Origin: Geothrix sp. 21YS21S-2
GTDB lineage: Bacteria > Acidobacteriota > Holophagae > Holophagales > Holophagaceae
DNA: 64,000 nt
Direction: 5' to 3'
NCBI RefSeq assembly: GCF_030846775.1
Contig: NZ_CP132910.1
Location: 3,406,001 to 3,470,000 of the forward strand
Within the stretch, counting starts at the first letter, position 1. Every line of letters begins with the position of its first letter. Made by a program: the position numbers and the translations under genes. The notes below the pieces were generated by a model. That model was given only the letters and a program-made list of their open reading frames with translations, was not told the DNA's origin and made no database searches. This document shows, piece after piece, positions 25,989 through 34,561 of the stretch.

Positions 25989-26018
25989 AAAAAATTTTCA
26001 CTGGAAAAAAAATTTTTT
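25989..26018 (-). repeat. Tandem A/T element upstream of the ygeY promoter
   Basis: AAAAAATTTTCA (25989-26000) and eight A plus six T (26005-26018) sit one base upstream of the -35 box, with A-to-T junctions 18 bases apart. The arrangement closely copies the element at the NCS2 promoter. Confidence 0.55.
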
Positions 26019-26027
26019 ACCTATTAT

Positions 26028-26864
26028 TTATTTTTTGAAAAAGGGGCCCTTAAGCTCTCTGACGGGCCAGCGACGGAGCAGGAAATAGCAAGCCAATGAA
26101 CAAGCAAGCGTGCATGGCAGACTCCCTTCCAGCCCGAAGGCTCCCCCGGTCAGCCAGAGGGGCCGGGCGTGCGGAATGGGGACAAAGCAGCCCAGCGCCT
26201 GGGTGCCGCTGACCCCGAAGCCCAGGAGCGCTCCCTGGCACCAGTTCCAGCCGACGTGGAGACCCAGGGGCAGCGCCAGGCTCCGGGTCCCCAGGTAGGC
26301 CAGGCCCAGCGCGGCCCCGGCCAGGAAGATGTTCACGGAGGCCAGGACCCGCGTGGAGCCCGTCATGCCGGGATTGGAGACGTGGGCGCCGGCGAAGAGG
26401 ACGGACATGAGGAAGAGGCCGCCCCAGGAGCCCAGGCTCCACTCCACGCGCTGGAAGATGTAGCCGCGGAACGCGAGCTCCTCGCTGAAGGCCGGCAGCA
26501 GGTAGAAGGCCGCGCCCGAGGCCAGGGCGGATGCCCCCGCGCCCTTCGCGAGGTGGAATCCGCCCGCGCCGTAGGCCAGCAGCGCCGACAGGAGGATGAT
26601 GCCGCACCCCAGGGCGGCGCCCAGGGCGAAGTCGCGGGCCCACGCCGTTCCGGGGCGCAGGCCCAGGGTGGCCAGGGGTCGGCCCTCCAGGGCCAGGAAG
26701 AGCGTCGAGGCCAGGAGCAGCACCGCGCAGAGGCCGGCGGCCCGGGGCACGCCGGGGACGGCCTCCAGGAGGAGGCGGTAGCCGAGCGCCGCGGCCGCAT
26801 AGAAGAGCAACGCCCTCCAGCCGGGGCGGAGGGCGTTGCCGGATCCCAGGAGCAGATCGCCCAC
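26028..26864 (-). CDS. CPBP-family intramembrane metalloprotease
   Basis: 278 residues with about eight hydrophobic segments. The CPBP (Rce1-like/Abi) motifs are present: SEELAFRGYIF near 123 (the EExxxR motif), AHVSN near 158 and a late LHVGWNW with the second His. These enzymes cleave prenylated or signal-like substrates in the membrane. It starts at a GTG that overlaps the acyl-CoA carboxylase stop by one base (TAGTG). Its C-terminus runs into the AT-rich ygeY promoter region. A link to the carboxylase is not obvious; the coupling may be only operonic. Confidence 0.8.
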   Translation of the reverse strand: MGDLLLGSGNALRPGWRALLFYAAAALGYRLLLEAVPGVPRAAGLCAVLLLASTLFLALEGRPLATLGLRPGTAWARDFALGAALGCGIILLSALLAYGAGGFHLAKGAGASALASGAAFYLLPAFSEELAFRGYIFQRVEWSLGSWGGLFLMSVLFAGAHVSNPGMTGSTRVLASVNIFLAGAALGLAYLGTRSLALPLGLHVGWNWCQGALLGFGVSGTQALGCFVPIPHARPLWLTGGAFGLEGSLPCTLACSLACYFLLRRWPVRELKGPFFKK

Positions 26865-28402
26865 TAGAGCGGGATGTTGCCGTGCTTCTTGGGGGGCATG
26901 GACTCGCGCTTGCCTTCCAGGAGGTTGAGGGCCCGCAGCAGCTTCTTGCGGGTCTCGCGGGGCATGATCACCTCGTCCACGTAGCCGAGGCCCGCGGCCA
27001 CGTAGGGGTTGGCGAACTTCTCGTTGTAGTCGGCCACGATCTCGGCGCGCTTGGCGGCGGGGTCGTCGGCCTTGGCGATCTCCTTGGCGTAGAGCACGTT
27101 CGCGGCCCCGTCGGCGCCCATGACGGCGATCTCGGCGGTGGGGTAGGCGAAGTTGAAGTCGGCCCGGATGTGCTTGGACGCCATGACGATGTAGGCGCCG
27201 CCGTAGGCCTTGCGGGTGATGATGGTGAGCTTGGGCACCGTGGCTTCGCAGAAGGCGTAGAGCAGCTTGGCGCCGTTCTTGATGAGGCCGCCGTGCTCCT
27301 GGTTGACGCCGGGCAGGAAGCCCGGGACGTCCTCGATGATGATGAGCGGAATGTTGAAGGCGTCGCAGAAACGCACGAACCGCGCCCCCTTCTCGCTGGA
27401 GGCGATGTCCAGGACCCCGGCCAGGTGCGCGGGCTGGTTTGCCACGATGCCCACGCTGCGGCCCTCGAGCCGCCCGAAGCCGATGACGATGTTGCCGGCG
27501 TAGGCCTCCATCACCTCGAAGAAGTGCTCGTCGTCCACCACGCCCTTGATGATCTGGCGCACGTCGTAGGGCTTGCTGGGGTCCTCGGGGATGATGGAGT
27601 CCAGGGCCGGGTTCTCCAGGGGCATCTCGATGAGCGGGGCCCTGCGGGGCGTCTCCTGGAGGTTGTTGGAAGGCAGGAAGCTCAGCAGCTCCCGGGTGTG
27701 GGCGAGCGCCGCCAGGTCCGAAGGCACCAGGAAATGGGCCACGCCGGACTTGTAGCCGTGGGCCGAGGCCCCGCCCAGCTCCTCCTTGGTCACGTCCTCG
27801 TGCGTGACGGCCTTGATGACCTCGGGGCCCGTGACGAACATGTAGCTGGTGTTGCGCACCATGGTGATGAAGTCGGTGATGGCCGGGCTGTACACCGCGC
27901 CGCCCGCGCAGGGACCCATGATGAGCGATATCTGGGGCACCACGCCCGAAGCCATGGTGTTGCGCAGGAAGATCTCCGCGTAGCCGGCCAGGGAGTTCAC
28001 GCCCTCCTGGATGCGGGCCCCGCCCGAGTCGTTGAACCCGATCACCGGGCACCCGACCTTCATGGCCATATCCATGATCTTGCAGATCTTCCGGGCATGG
28101 GTGAGGGAGAGGCTGCCGCCTACGACGGTGAAGTCCTGGGCGAACAGCGCCACGGGGCGCCCGTCGACGCGGCCGAAGCCGGTGACCACGCCGTCTCCGG
28201 GCATCTTGGCCTCGCCGGGGGTGGGGTTGAGGGCCAGGGCGTCGACTTCCTCGAAGGAGCCCTCGTCCAGGAACGCGGCCACCCGCTCCCGGGCGGTGAG
28301 CTTGCCGCCCTGGTGCTGCTTGTCCACGCGGGCCGGGCCGCCGCCCTTCATGGCCTCCGAATAGCGGGACCTGAGGGTGTCGAATTTGTCCTGAAGGGTC
28401 AT
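26864..28402 (-). CDS. Acyl-CoA carboxylase carboxyltransferase subunit (PccB/MmdA-type)
   Basis: 512 residues, the normal size for this family. Landmarks are GGGPARVDKQHQGGKLTARER at the N-terminus (HxxGKLTARER), FNDSGGARIQEGVNSLAGY with the first oxyanion hole, SLIMGPCAGGAVYSPAITDF, and later EDVPGFLPGVNQEHGGLIKNGAKLLYA and KAYGGAYIVMASK. It transfers a carboxyl group between biotin and propionyl- or methylmalonyl-CoA. No biotin carboxylase or biotin-carrier gene is adjacent, so it could act with distant subunits as propionyl-CoA carboxylase or as part of a sodium-pumping methylmalonyl-CoA decarboxylase. The ATG at 28402 overlaps the stop of a small upstream gene. Confidence 0.9.
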   Translation of the reverse strand: MTLQDKFDTLRSRYSEAMKGGGPARVDKQHQGGKLTARERVAAFLDEGSFEEVDALALNPTPGEAKMPGDGVVTGFGRVDGRPVALFAQDFTVVGGSLSLTHARKICKIMDMAMKVGCPVIGFNDSGGARIQEGVNSLAGYAEIFLRNTMASGVVPQISLIMGPCAGGAVYSPAITDFITMVRNTSYMFVTGPEVIKAVTHEDVTKEELGGASAHGYKSGVAHFLVPSDLAALAHTRELLSFLPSNNLQETPRRAPLIEMPLENPALDSIIPEDPSKPYDVRQIIKGVVDDEHFFEVMEAYAGNIVIGFGRLEGRSVGIVANQPAHLAGVLDIASSEKGARFVRFCDAFNIPLIIIEDVPGFLPGVNQEHGGLIKNGAKLLYAFCEATVPKLTIITRKAYGGAYIVMASKHIRADFNFAYPTAEIAVMGADGAANVLYAKEIAKADDPAAKRAEIVADYNEKFANPYVAAGLGYVDEVIMPRETRKKLLRALNLLEGKRESMPPKKHGNIPL

Positions 28403-28638
28403 CAGTACTCCTTGGTGGGATCGGGGGCCCGCACGACCGCGGCCTTGCGCAGCGGCACCAGGGCGCCGGGGGTCGCGGGTTCGGGGGCCTCGTCGGCCTC
28501 GGCCTCGGGCAGGTCCTGGTCCAGGGCCTCCGCCGGGATCACCACGGCCCGGCGCAGTTCCACGGATTCCATCGCGGGTCTGGGGGGGACGCTCGCCGGG
28601 GTTCCCCCCACGAGCAGGATGAGGCAAAGGCCGATCAT
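28402..28638 (-). CDS. Small exported or membrane-anchored protein upstream of the acyl-CoA carboxylase
   Basis: 78 residues starting at ATG 28638, which has GGGAG eight bases upstream; an ATG ten codons earlier lacks a ribosome site. Residues 1-17 (MIGLCLILLVGGTPASV) form a hydrophobic helix or signal peptide, and the rest is acidic and Pro/Ala-rich. The stop overlaps the carboxylase ATG (TGATG). The position recalls the small gamma subunits of biotin-dependent decarboxylases, but there is no convincing sequence match; unknown function. Confidence 0.5.
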   Translation of the reverse strand: MIGLCLILLVGGTPASVPPRPAMESVELRRAVVIPAEALDQDLPEAEADEAPEPATPGALVPLRKAAVVRAPDPTKEY

Positions 28639-28720
28639 GATTTCAACTCCCGTACGCAAACCGTTCATTGTAACTTTGCGCGCAAGTCACGGCCAACGCC
28701 TATTTGGCTGAGAGCTCATC

Positions 28721-29200
28721 TCAGCGCTGCCGCCAGGCCGCCAGGGTCCGGGCGATCTGCTTCAGGTGGGTGTCCAGGTGACCCACATACAATTCCAGGA
28801 GCCGCTCCAGGGTGAGGGTGCCCCGCTCGGGATGCACGAGGGTCTGCTCCCAGGCCGCCTCCGGCAGGGCGCGCAGCTGCCGGGCCAGCATCTCCCGCAG
28901 GAGCCGGAAGAGGTCCAGCGCCTCGCCCAGGGGCTGGGCGGCGTCATCCAGGGTGCCGGCCCAGCGGTCCTGGTCGTAGGGGACGATGGTGGTGCCCGGC
29001 TGGGCGATGATGGTGCGGGCCCGCAGGTAGCCGTGCAGCTCGCTCTCCGCCAGGTGGAAGAGAATGGCGCGCGGGCTCCAGGCCCCGGGTGCCGGGCGGA
29101 AGTCCAGGGCCTCCGGGGGAAGGGCCTCGACCGCCTCCCGGAGCATCCGGGGACCCTGGGCATAGGACATGAGCAGTTCAGCACGAGTCTGCGAGTTCAT
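28721..29200 (-). CDS. DinB-superfamily protein
   Basis: 159 residues predicted as a four-helix bundle. Histidines at the usual DinB/YfiT metal positions are visible: LFHLAESELHGY in helix 2 and YVGHLDTHLKQI in the last helix. The N-terminal AWSPRAILFHLA pattern is typical of the family, which includes thiol-transferases and damage-induced proteins of unclear role. The genes on either side give no specific clue. Confidence 0.75.
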   Translation of the reverse strand: MNSQTRAELLMSYAQGPRMLREAVEALPPEALDFRPAPGAWSPRAILFHLAESELHGYLRARTIIAQPGTTIVPYDQDRWAGTLDDAAQPLGEALDLFRLLREMLARQLRALPEAAWEQTLVHPERGTLTLERLLELYVGHLDTHLKQIARTLAAWRQR

Positions 29201-29250
29201 GGTTCACCTGCGGTTCTTATACAGCCGAAGGCGCTGGAAAGCCACCCATG

Positions 29251-29283
29251 AAAAAAGACCCCCGCCGGAGCGGGGGTCCTTTT
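29251..29283 (-). terminator. Rho-independent terminator of the TonB-receptor gene
   Basis: Arms 29257-29265 and 29270-29278 make a 9-bp GC stem with a 4-base loop; on the minus strand six U follow (29256-29251), and on the plus strand a shorter CUUUU. It lies 18 bases after the receptor stop and is a clear terminator, possibly bidirectional. Confidence 0.9.
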
Positions 29284-29296
29284 GGCTGGAACGGGT

Positions 29297-32218
29297 CTAG
29301 AACTTCAGCTTGCAGCCGAAGCGGAAGGACCGGGCCGGCTGGTAGTCCGTGGCGGAGCCGAAGCGCCCGACAGGCTGGGGGTTGCCGTAGCGGTCGGTGT
29401 ACTGCTCGAGCACGGCCGTCTCGGGACGGTGGTTCATGACGTTGTAGATCTCGAAGAAGGGCTCGATTCGCATCTTCCCTTCCAGGGGCATGTCGTAGTG
29501 GAAGTTCAGATCCAGGCGGGTCAGCCAGGGAAGGCGACCCTTGTTGCCCAGCTTCAGGTCCTGGAAGTCGGCATTGGCATAACCGCCGGGATCCGGCAGG
29601 ACGGGGTTGCTGGTGCTGCCATCATCCTGCTGGCTGTAGGGGCGGCCGCTCTGGGCAAGGAAGTTGAAGCCTAGGGCGAGGTCGCCCTTGCCCACCTTGA
29701 TCTTCTTGTAGCCGTACGCCTTGAACTGGTGGGTGTGGTCGGTGGGCAGGTAGCCGGTCCCGACATAGGGCCAGAAGTCATAGGAGGCGGTGATGCCACC
29801 GTCCGGTTGGCCGTTGGTGGCGCTGATGAGACCCTCGTAGTTGCCGTAGTCCCTGCTCCACGTGTAGCCCACGAAAAGGAAGGTGTCTGAAGTCTTGTAG
29901 GTATAAGTGACGTCGACGGCCTTGTATTCGTTGTAGGCCTCGGGATACAGGCTGTTGGTGGTGGAGACCTTCTGCCCGCTGAAATTGGAGGTCCAGGAGA
30001 CCGACTTCCCGGGGTTCCAGATGATGGCCTGTCCGCCGCCGCCACTGGTTGCGCCCATCGCAAGGGAACCGGGATCGTGCGGGTCGATGGCGTAGCCGTC
30101 AACATCGGTGATCTCGGAATCCTCGATGGGATCCGTCAGCTTGCGGTAGTGGGCGTGGATGCCGAAGGTGCTTGAGGCCGTCGCCTGGTAGTCGTACCCG
30201 AGCAGGATCTCGGTGCGCTTGGGCAGCTTGAGGCCATCGGCGAGAGGGTCGTTGGACCAGCCGGTGGAATAGTCGATGTCGTCGTAGTTGGTTCCGGTTA
30301 CGGTCACGGTGTTCGTAGCGCGGTTGAAAGTCGCGGTGCTCTGACCAACGCCGGTACCAGTATGGGTCCCGCCGTAGTAGAGGAGGTGGTAGTACTCCTT
30401 GCCGTAGGTGCGGATGGCCATGCGCTGGGGGATCTGCATGTAGTACTGAGCGAAGCTACCGGAGACCTTGGACTTGCCATCGCCGGTGGCATCGAAGGTG
30501 AAGCCGATGCGGGGCTGGATGTAATCCGTGAACTTGAAGTGCATGAACGTGGAGCCATTGGCGCCGATCTGCTTCTGGTCCTCCATGCGGATGCCATAGA
30601 AGAGGTTCAGCTTCTTGTTCACCTGCCAGGTGTCCTGGAGGTAGATCGCCTGGAAGTAGGCGTTGGCTTCGGAATCGTTGTCGTAGACGTTCCGCACGGC
30701 CCTGAGGAACCCGCCGGAGTTCTGCAACTGCCAGGTCTGGCCACCATTGCGGTGGGTGATGTCGGAGTAGTTGGACTTCAGGTAGGAGTAGCCCACCTTC
30801 AGGGAGTGGTCGGCACCGATGACCCAGGTGAGGTCGCCGGCGAACTGGGTGGTGGTGTTGGTCTCCTTGGCGATGTTTCCGGCGCCGCCCGTGGCCCAGT
30901 ACGTCAGGGGATCGGCCAAGCCGTAGCCAGGGCCGCCAGAGGCGTAGTAGGTCCGGTCGCGGATGAGGGACAGGGTCGAGTTGGGCGTGACGTCGTTCTC
31001 GGCCTTGGCCTGGCCCATCTTGAGGGACATGGTGACGTTGGGAGACAGCGTGGAATCCCAGATCAGGTTGAAGTTGCTGGTGTTGTGGACCGTGTCGCCA
31101 CTGGTGTCGGCGTTGCCGCGGCCGTCATAGAGGTTGCTGGGGGAACCGGCGCCGCGGTCCTGGGTGGCCGTGGAGCGGTTGCCGAAGTAGCTGAGGGTCA
31201 GCTGGTTGTCCGTAGTGACGTAGTACTGCAGCTTGCCCATGAACTGCAGGTCGGGGGTCTTGGTGGCACCGGCCGACAGGTCGCTCAGGTTCAGGTAGGA
31301 GGGGCTGTTGGTGAGGGTATAGTTGACGCCGAAGGAGTAGAAAAACTTGTCCTTGACGAACGCGCCGCCCACCCGGGCGCCCACGTCGGTGACGCTGGCG
31401 GCGGGGAGTTCCCGGAACCACGTCGTGCCCTTGGCCTTGGGGGAGAGGGAGCCGGGGATGTGGCTGGCCCACACGGAACCCGCGAAATCGTTGGTGCCGG
31501 ACTTGGTGAGGACGTTGAACACGCCGCCCATGGCGGAGTATTCAGGCTTGTAGCCGCCGGTCTGGATGTCGACCTGGTCCACGAAGTCCTGCACCATGGT
31601 GACGCTCTGGCCGCCGTAGCGCATGTCGTTGGTCTTCAGGCCATCCACGGAGAAGGAGTTCTCGGCGCCGGAGGCGCCGCCGATGGAGATCTCGAGGCCG
31701 AGGCCGGCATTGCCGTTGCTGGCGCCGAAGCCGGACGTCGTGACGCCGGGGGTCATGTAGGCCAGGGAAGCCATCTCGCGGCCCGTGGGGACCGCCGAAA
31801 GGGTGTCCAGGCTGAAATTGGAACCCGTGGTGGTGCTGGTGGTGTCGATGGTGGCGGAGGAGGCGATGACTTCGACGACCGCCGAGCCTTCCTTGTCCAT
31901 CTTGAGGTTCGCCGTGGTGGCGGTGTTGATGGTGACCGTCACGGTCTGGCGGGTGGCGGAGAACCCGGCCTTGGTGACCTGGACGGTCCAGGCGCCGGCG
32001 TTGAGCAGGCCGGCCTGGAAGTGGCCGTCGGCGCCGGTGACGATGGTGCGGCTGACCTGGCCGGACGTGAGGCGGACGGTGGCCGCCGCAACGGGGTTGC
32101 CGGCCTTGTCGGTCACGTGTCCATTGATGGCGCCGGTGGTGACGGTCTGGGCGACCAGGACCTGGCCGGCCACGAGGGTCAAGGCTGTCAGTCCGAGCCT
32201 TGTGAGGTTGTTGCGCAT
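29297..32218 (-). CDS. Oar-like TonB-dependent outer-membrane receptor with N-terminal carboxypeptidase-regulatory-like domain
   Basis: 973 residues. Signal peptide 1-24 (LTALTLVAGQVLVAQ), then an Ig-like carboxypeptidase-regulatory domain (about 27-105, GAINGHVTDKAGNPVAAATV), a plug domain (about 125-240, with SVDGLKTNDMRYGG and VFNVLTKSGTNDF) and a long beta-barrel ending FRFGCKLKF with a terminal Phe. This is the Oar-type receptor family abundant in Acidobacteriota and Myxococcota. The start is the ATG with an AGGAG site; an earlier ATG 12 codons upstream is less likely. The ligand is unknown; its place between the two purine/selenium blocks allows a role in purine or metal uptake, but nothing in the sequence shows this. 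Confidence 0.9.
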   Translation of the reverse strand: MRNNLTRLGLTALTLVAGQVLVAQTVTTGAINGHVTDKAGNPVAAATVRLTSGQVSRTIVTGADGHFQAGLLNAGAWTVQVTKAGFSATRQTVTVTINTATTANLKMDKEGSAVVEVIASSATIDTTSTTTGSNFSLDTLSAVPTGREMASLAYMTPGVTTSGFGASNGNAGLGLEISIGGASGAENSFSVDGLKTNDMRYGGQSVTMVQDFVDQVDIQTGGYKPEYSAMGGVFNVLTKSGTNDFAGSVWASHIPGSLSPKAKGTTWFRELPAASVTDVGARVGGAFVKDKFFYSFGVNYTLTNSPSYLNLSDLSAGATKTPDLQFMGKLQYYVTTDNQLTLSYFGNRSTATQDRGAGSPSNLYDGRGNADTSGDTVHNTSNFNLIWDSTLSPNVTMSLKMGQAKAENDVTPNSTLSLIRDRTYYASGGPGYGLADPLTYWATGGAGNIAKETNTTTQFAGDLTWVIGADHSLKVGYSYLKSNYSDITHRNGGQTWQLQNSGGFLRAVRNVYDNDSEANAYFQAIYLQDTWQVNKKLNLFYGIRMEDQKQIGANGSTFMHFKFTDYIQPRIGFTFDATGDGKSKVSGSFAQYYMQIPQRMAIRTYGKEYYHLLYYGGTHTGTGVGQSTATFNRATNTVTVTGTNYDDIDYSTGWSNDPLADGLKLPKRTEILLGYDYQATASSTFGIHAHYRKLTDPIEDSEITDVDGYAIDPHDPGSLAMGATSGGGGQAIIWNPGKSVSWTSNFSGQKVSTTNSLYPEAYNEYKAVDVTYTYKTSDTFLFVGYTWSRDYGNYEGLISATNGQPDGGITASYDFWPYVGTGYLPTDHTHQFKAYGYKKIKVGKGDLALGFNFLAQSGRPYSQQDDGSTSNPVLPDPGGYANADFQDLKLGNKGRLPWLTRLDLNFHYDMPLEGKMRIEPFFEIYNVMNHRPETAVLEQYTDRYGNPQPVGRFGSATDYQPARSFRFGCKLKF

Positions 32219-32704
32219 AGGATTTGGCTCCTTTGAAGGTGAGGTGGGAAACACAACTTCTGGAAAAGCACGGCATAGCCGTCCGCTACCTAGTGGACTC
32301 CTTTCATGAGAGCGGATTTTCAGTCATGGAGTGTGGCAAATTCATGACAATTAGTGGGATTCATTAAGCCTTGGAAAACAGATTTTTCAAGAGTTAATTT
32401 CGTGATTTTCCGGGGTTTTTTCGAAAGACAACGTAAGACGAGGCTTTTTAATATTAATTTTTCATTGATAATTTTGACATATATGACTTTTTACTTTTGA
32501 GATTCGGATTTATTTATTCATTCTAAAGTTGTTGCTAAGGATGTTAATAGATGTTAATTGTTTGAAAATTATCACATTTATTTATTAATCATCTTCGATT
32601 TTGCGGACTGAGAAATGCCATTACCTGGTCATATGGCCTCGTCGGAGCCTTGCGGCGAATTAGTCGGCCCGCTCATGGTGGATATGCGCATGGATCAGCT
32701 GCAA
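32219..32704. other. AT-rich intergenic region upstream of the TonB receptor
   Basis: 486 bases without a gene. From about 32330 to 32620 the base composition becomes strongly AT-rich, with many TTAAT and ATTTA words, in sharp contrast to the surroundings. It must hold the receptor promoter (minus strand), for example TTGTCA about 130 bases before the ATG, but no convincing -10 is seen. GTTAAT-type words repeat near 32540-32590. No hairpin terminator for yedF is evident in it. Confidence 0.5.
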
Positions 32705-33313
32705 TCACCCCAGAATAACCGTAGGCCCCTGCAGCAGGTGCTCTGAAATTTCATACATGTTCGACACCCTGCCTACCGCCAAAGCCTCGGTCAATTTATA
32801 GAATTCCAGACATGTGCCGCAGGCGATGACGTCCACCCCACGGTCGGCGGTCTTGCGGAGGTTTTCAAGGGAGTCGGAACCCTCGACGGCCAGGCGCACC
32901 CCCGCGTTCATGAAAATGATCCTCATGGGCGGAACGTCGCACTCGGTGAGGGTGTAGAGGAAGCCGCGCATGAGGAGCTTCGCCAGGTCCGGGGAACCGT
33001 TGCCGATGCCGTCGGAGGTGATCAGCACGGTGGGGGCCCCGGCGGGGGCGGGTTCCGCGGGAGCGGCTTCGGGCGCCTCGCCCGGGGCTCCGGGCCGCAG
33101 GACGATGCGGGTCAGGGCACCTTCCGAGGCGACGCCCTCCACTTCGCATTTGGCCCAGGCTGCGAATTTCAGGATGTTCTCCCGTGCCGCGGCGTCGTCC
33201 ACGAGGATCTCCAGGGAGGAGAAGCCGCCCTCGGCAAGGGCCTTGCGGGTCAGGATCACGGGCTGGGGGCAGGGCAGCCCCTTTGCGTCGAGGGTTCTAC
33301 GGGTAGGGCTCAT
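32705..33313 (-). CDS. yedF: YedF: selenium-metabolism protein (TusA-like plus DsrE-like domains)
   Basis: 202 residues. The N-terminal TusA-like domain carries LDAKGLPCPQPV with the reactive C15; after an Ala/Pro linker the second half (about 110-202) contains LITSDGIGNGSPDLAKLLMRG and IFMNAGVRLAVEGS, plus a late CGTCLEFY, matching the C-terminal domain of selenium-metabolism YedF. The family accompanies SelD in genomes with labile-selenium molybdenum enzymes and is thought to carry selenium as a persulfide-like group. The start at 33313 (MSPTRRTL) overlaps the DUF3343 gene by 17 bases. It is the last gene of the selenium operon. Confidence 0.9.
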   Translation of the reverse strand: MSPTRRTLDAKGLPCPQPVILTRKALAEGGFSSLEILVDDAAARENILKFAAWAKCEVEGVASEGALTRIVLRPGAPGEAPEAAPAEPAPAGAPTVLITSDGIGNGSPDLAKLLMRGFLYTLTECDVPPMRIIFMNAGVRLAVEGSDSLENLRKTADRGVDVIACGTCLEFYKLTEALAVGRVSNMYEISEHLLQGPTVILG

Positions 33314-33545
33314 AGCGCCTCCTGGGGCTTCCGGGTTCGGGGTCGAGGACGCGCCACAGGCCTTCGGGGCCGCTGGCGCGAAGGGGTTCTTCATTGCCGG
33401 CCGGGTCCACCAGCAGGCAGAACCCGCAGCTGCTCCGGATCTGCCGGGGGACCGGAATGAGGTCCACCTTCAGCCCCGCGGCCTTGAGCCGGTTCTCAGC
33501 CCGAAGGGCCGAATTGCTGGATGGGTAGGTGGCGAGAAGGAGCAC
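33297..33545 (-). CDS. DUF3343-family small protein of the selenium operon
   Basis: 82 residues starting at a GTG that overlaps the selD stop (TAGTG). It reads LLLATYPSSNSALRAENRLKA, then IPVPRQIRSSCGFCLL, the conserved pattern of the DUF3343 'putative Se/S-carrier-like' family with a CGFC pair. These small proteins are consistently found beside selD and yedF. A role in selenium or sulfur handling is inferred from context and the Cys pair. It overlaps yedF, so the two are probably made together. Confidence 0.8.
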   Translation of the reverse strand: MLLLATYPSSNSALRAENRLKAAGLKVDLIPVPRQIRSSCGFCLLVDPAGNEEPLRASGPEGLWRVLDPEPGSPRRRYEPYP

Positions 33546-34561
33546 TAGAGTATTCGCACGGAACCGGGGGCGCCGCCGGTCTCGCCGATGATCCAGCCCC
33601 CGGCGCCTGCTTCCTGCAGCGCGGCGGCGGCGGCCTCGGCCTCCTCCTCGGGCAGCGCGGCCAGGAGGCCTCCTGAGGTCTGGGGGTCGAAGAGCAGGTC
33701 CAATACCAGGGCGGGCACCTCTCCGGCCACGCAGGGGAGTCGGCCCTCCCGGTTCCGGTACGTGCCCTCGGGGATCAGGCCCATGGAGGCGTATTCCTCC
33801 ACCCCGGGCAGGAGAGGCACCTGGGCGAAGCGCAGGGTGAGGCCGCAGTCCCCGCCGGCCATCTCCGCGGCGTGCCCGGCCAGGCCGAAGCCGGTGACGT
33901 CGGTGACGGCCATGGGGTGGAACCGGGCCAGGACCTCGGCCGCGGCGCGGTTCAGGGTGGCCATGGAGCGCTCCGCGGCGGCCCGGGCCTCCGGGGAGGC
34001 GCACTGGGCGCGCAGGGCCATGTTCACCAGGCCCATGCCGATGGGCTTGGTGAGGATGAGCCGGCCGCCGGGGCGAAGGGTGTTGTTCCGCCAGGCCCGG
34101 GCGGGGTCCACCAGCCCCGTGACCGCATAGCCCAGCTTGGGCTCGGGGTCCTCGATGCTGTGGCCGCCCAGGAGGGCGCAGCCGGCCTCCACCAGGGCCT
34201 CCAGGCCGCCGGCGAGCATCTCGCGGAGCGGTTCGATGCCCAGGGCCTTGAGGGGGTGGCACACCAGGGCCAGGGCGGTGATGGGGCGGGCGCCCATGGC
34301 GTAGAGGTCGGACAGGGCGTTGGCGGCGGCGATGCGCCCGAACAGCCGCGGGTCGTCCACGATGGGGGGGAAGAAGTCGACGGTCTGCACCAGCGCCTCG
34401 TGGGGTCCGATGCGGAAGATCCCCGCGTCCTCGCTCCCGGCGAAATCGGCCAGCAGGTCGGGGTAGGCGGGCTGCTCGAGCCCGCAGAGGGCCTTGGCCA
34501 GGACGCCGGGGCCCAGCTTGGCGCCGCAGCCGGAAAACCGGGTGTAGGACGTGAGGTTCAA
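33545..34561 (-). CDS. selD: Selenide, water dikinase (selenophosphate synthetase)
   Basis: 338 residues. The catalytic loop near the N-terminus reads SGCGAK, giving C12 and K15 in the place of the essential Cys and Lys of E. coli SelD; the enzyme is the cysteine form, not selenocysteine. GGHSIEDPEPKLGYAVTG, VTDVTGFGLAGHAAEM and DPQTSGGLL are conserved. It makes selenophosphate from selenide and ATP. I place the start at TTG 34561: AAGGAG lies eight bases upstream and the start overlaps the desulfurase stop (TTGA). No selA, selB or selC is seen, so SelD probably serves a labile selenium cofactor here. Confidence 0.93.
   Translation of the reverse strand: MNLTSYTRFSGCGAKLGPGVLAKALCGLEQPAYPDLLADFAGSEDAGIFRIGPHEALVQTVDFFPPIVDDPRLFGRIAAANALSDLYAMGARPITALALVCHPLKALGIEPLREMLAGGLEALVEAGCALLGGHSIEDPEPKLGYAVTGLVDPARAWRNNTLRPGGRLILTKPIGMGLVNMALRAQCASPEARAAAERSMATLNRAAAEVLARFHPMAVTDVTGFGLAGHAAEMAGGDCGLTLRFAQVPLLPGVEEYASMGLIPEGTYRNREGRLPCVAGEVPALVLDLLFDPQTSGGLLAALPEEEAEAAAAALQEAGAGGWIIGETGGAPGSVRIL

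Noticed and set aside
32219..32704. A gene in the AT-rich gap before the TonB receptor
   Set aside because: No open frame of useful length with a ribosome site or recognisable product is seen.
33545..34561. Selenocysteine at the SelD active site
   Set aside because: The catalytic position is coded as Cys (C12), not UGA.
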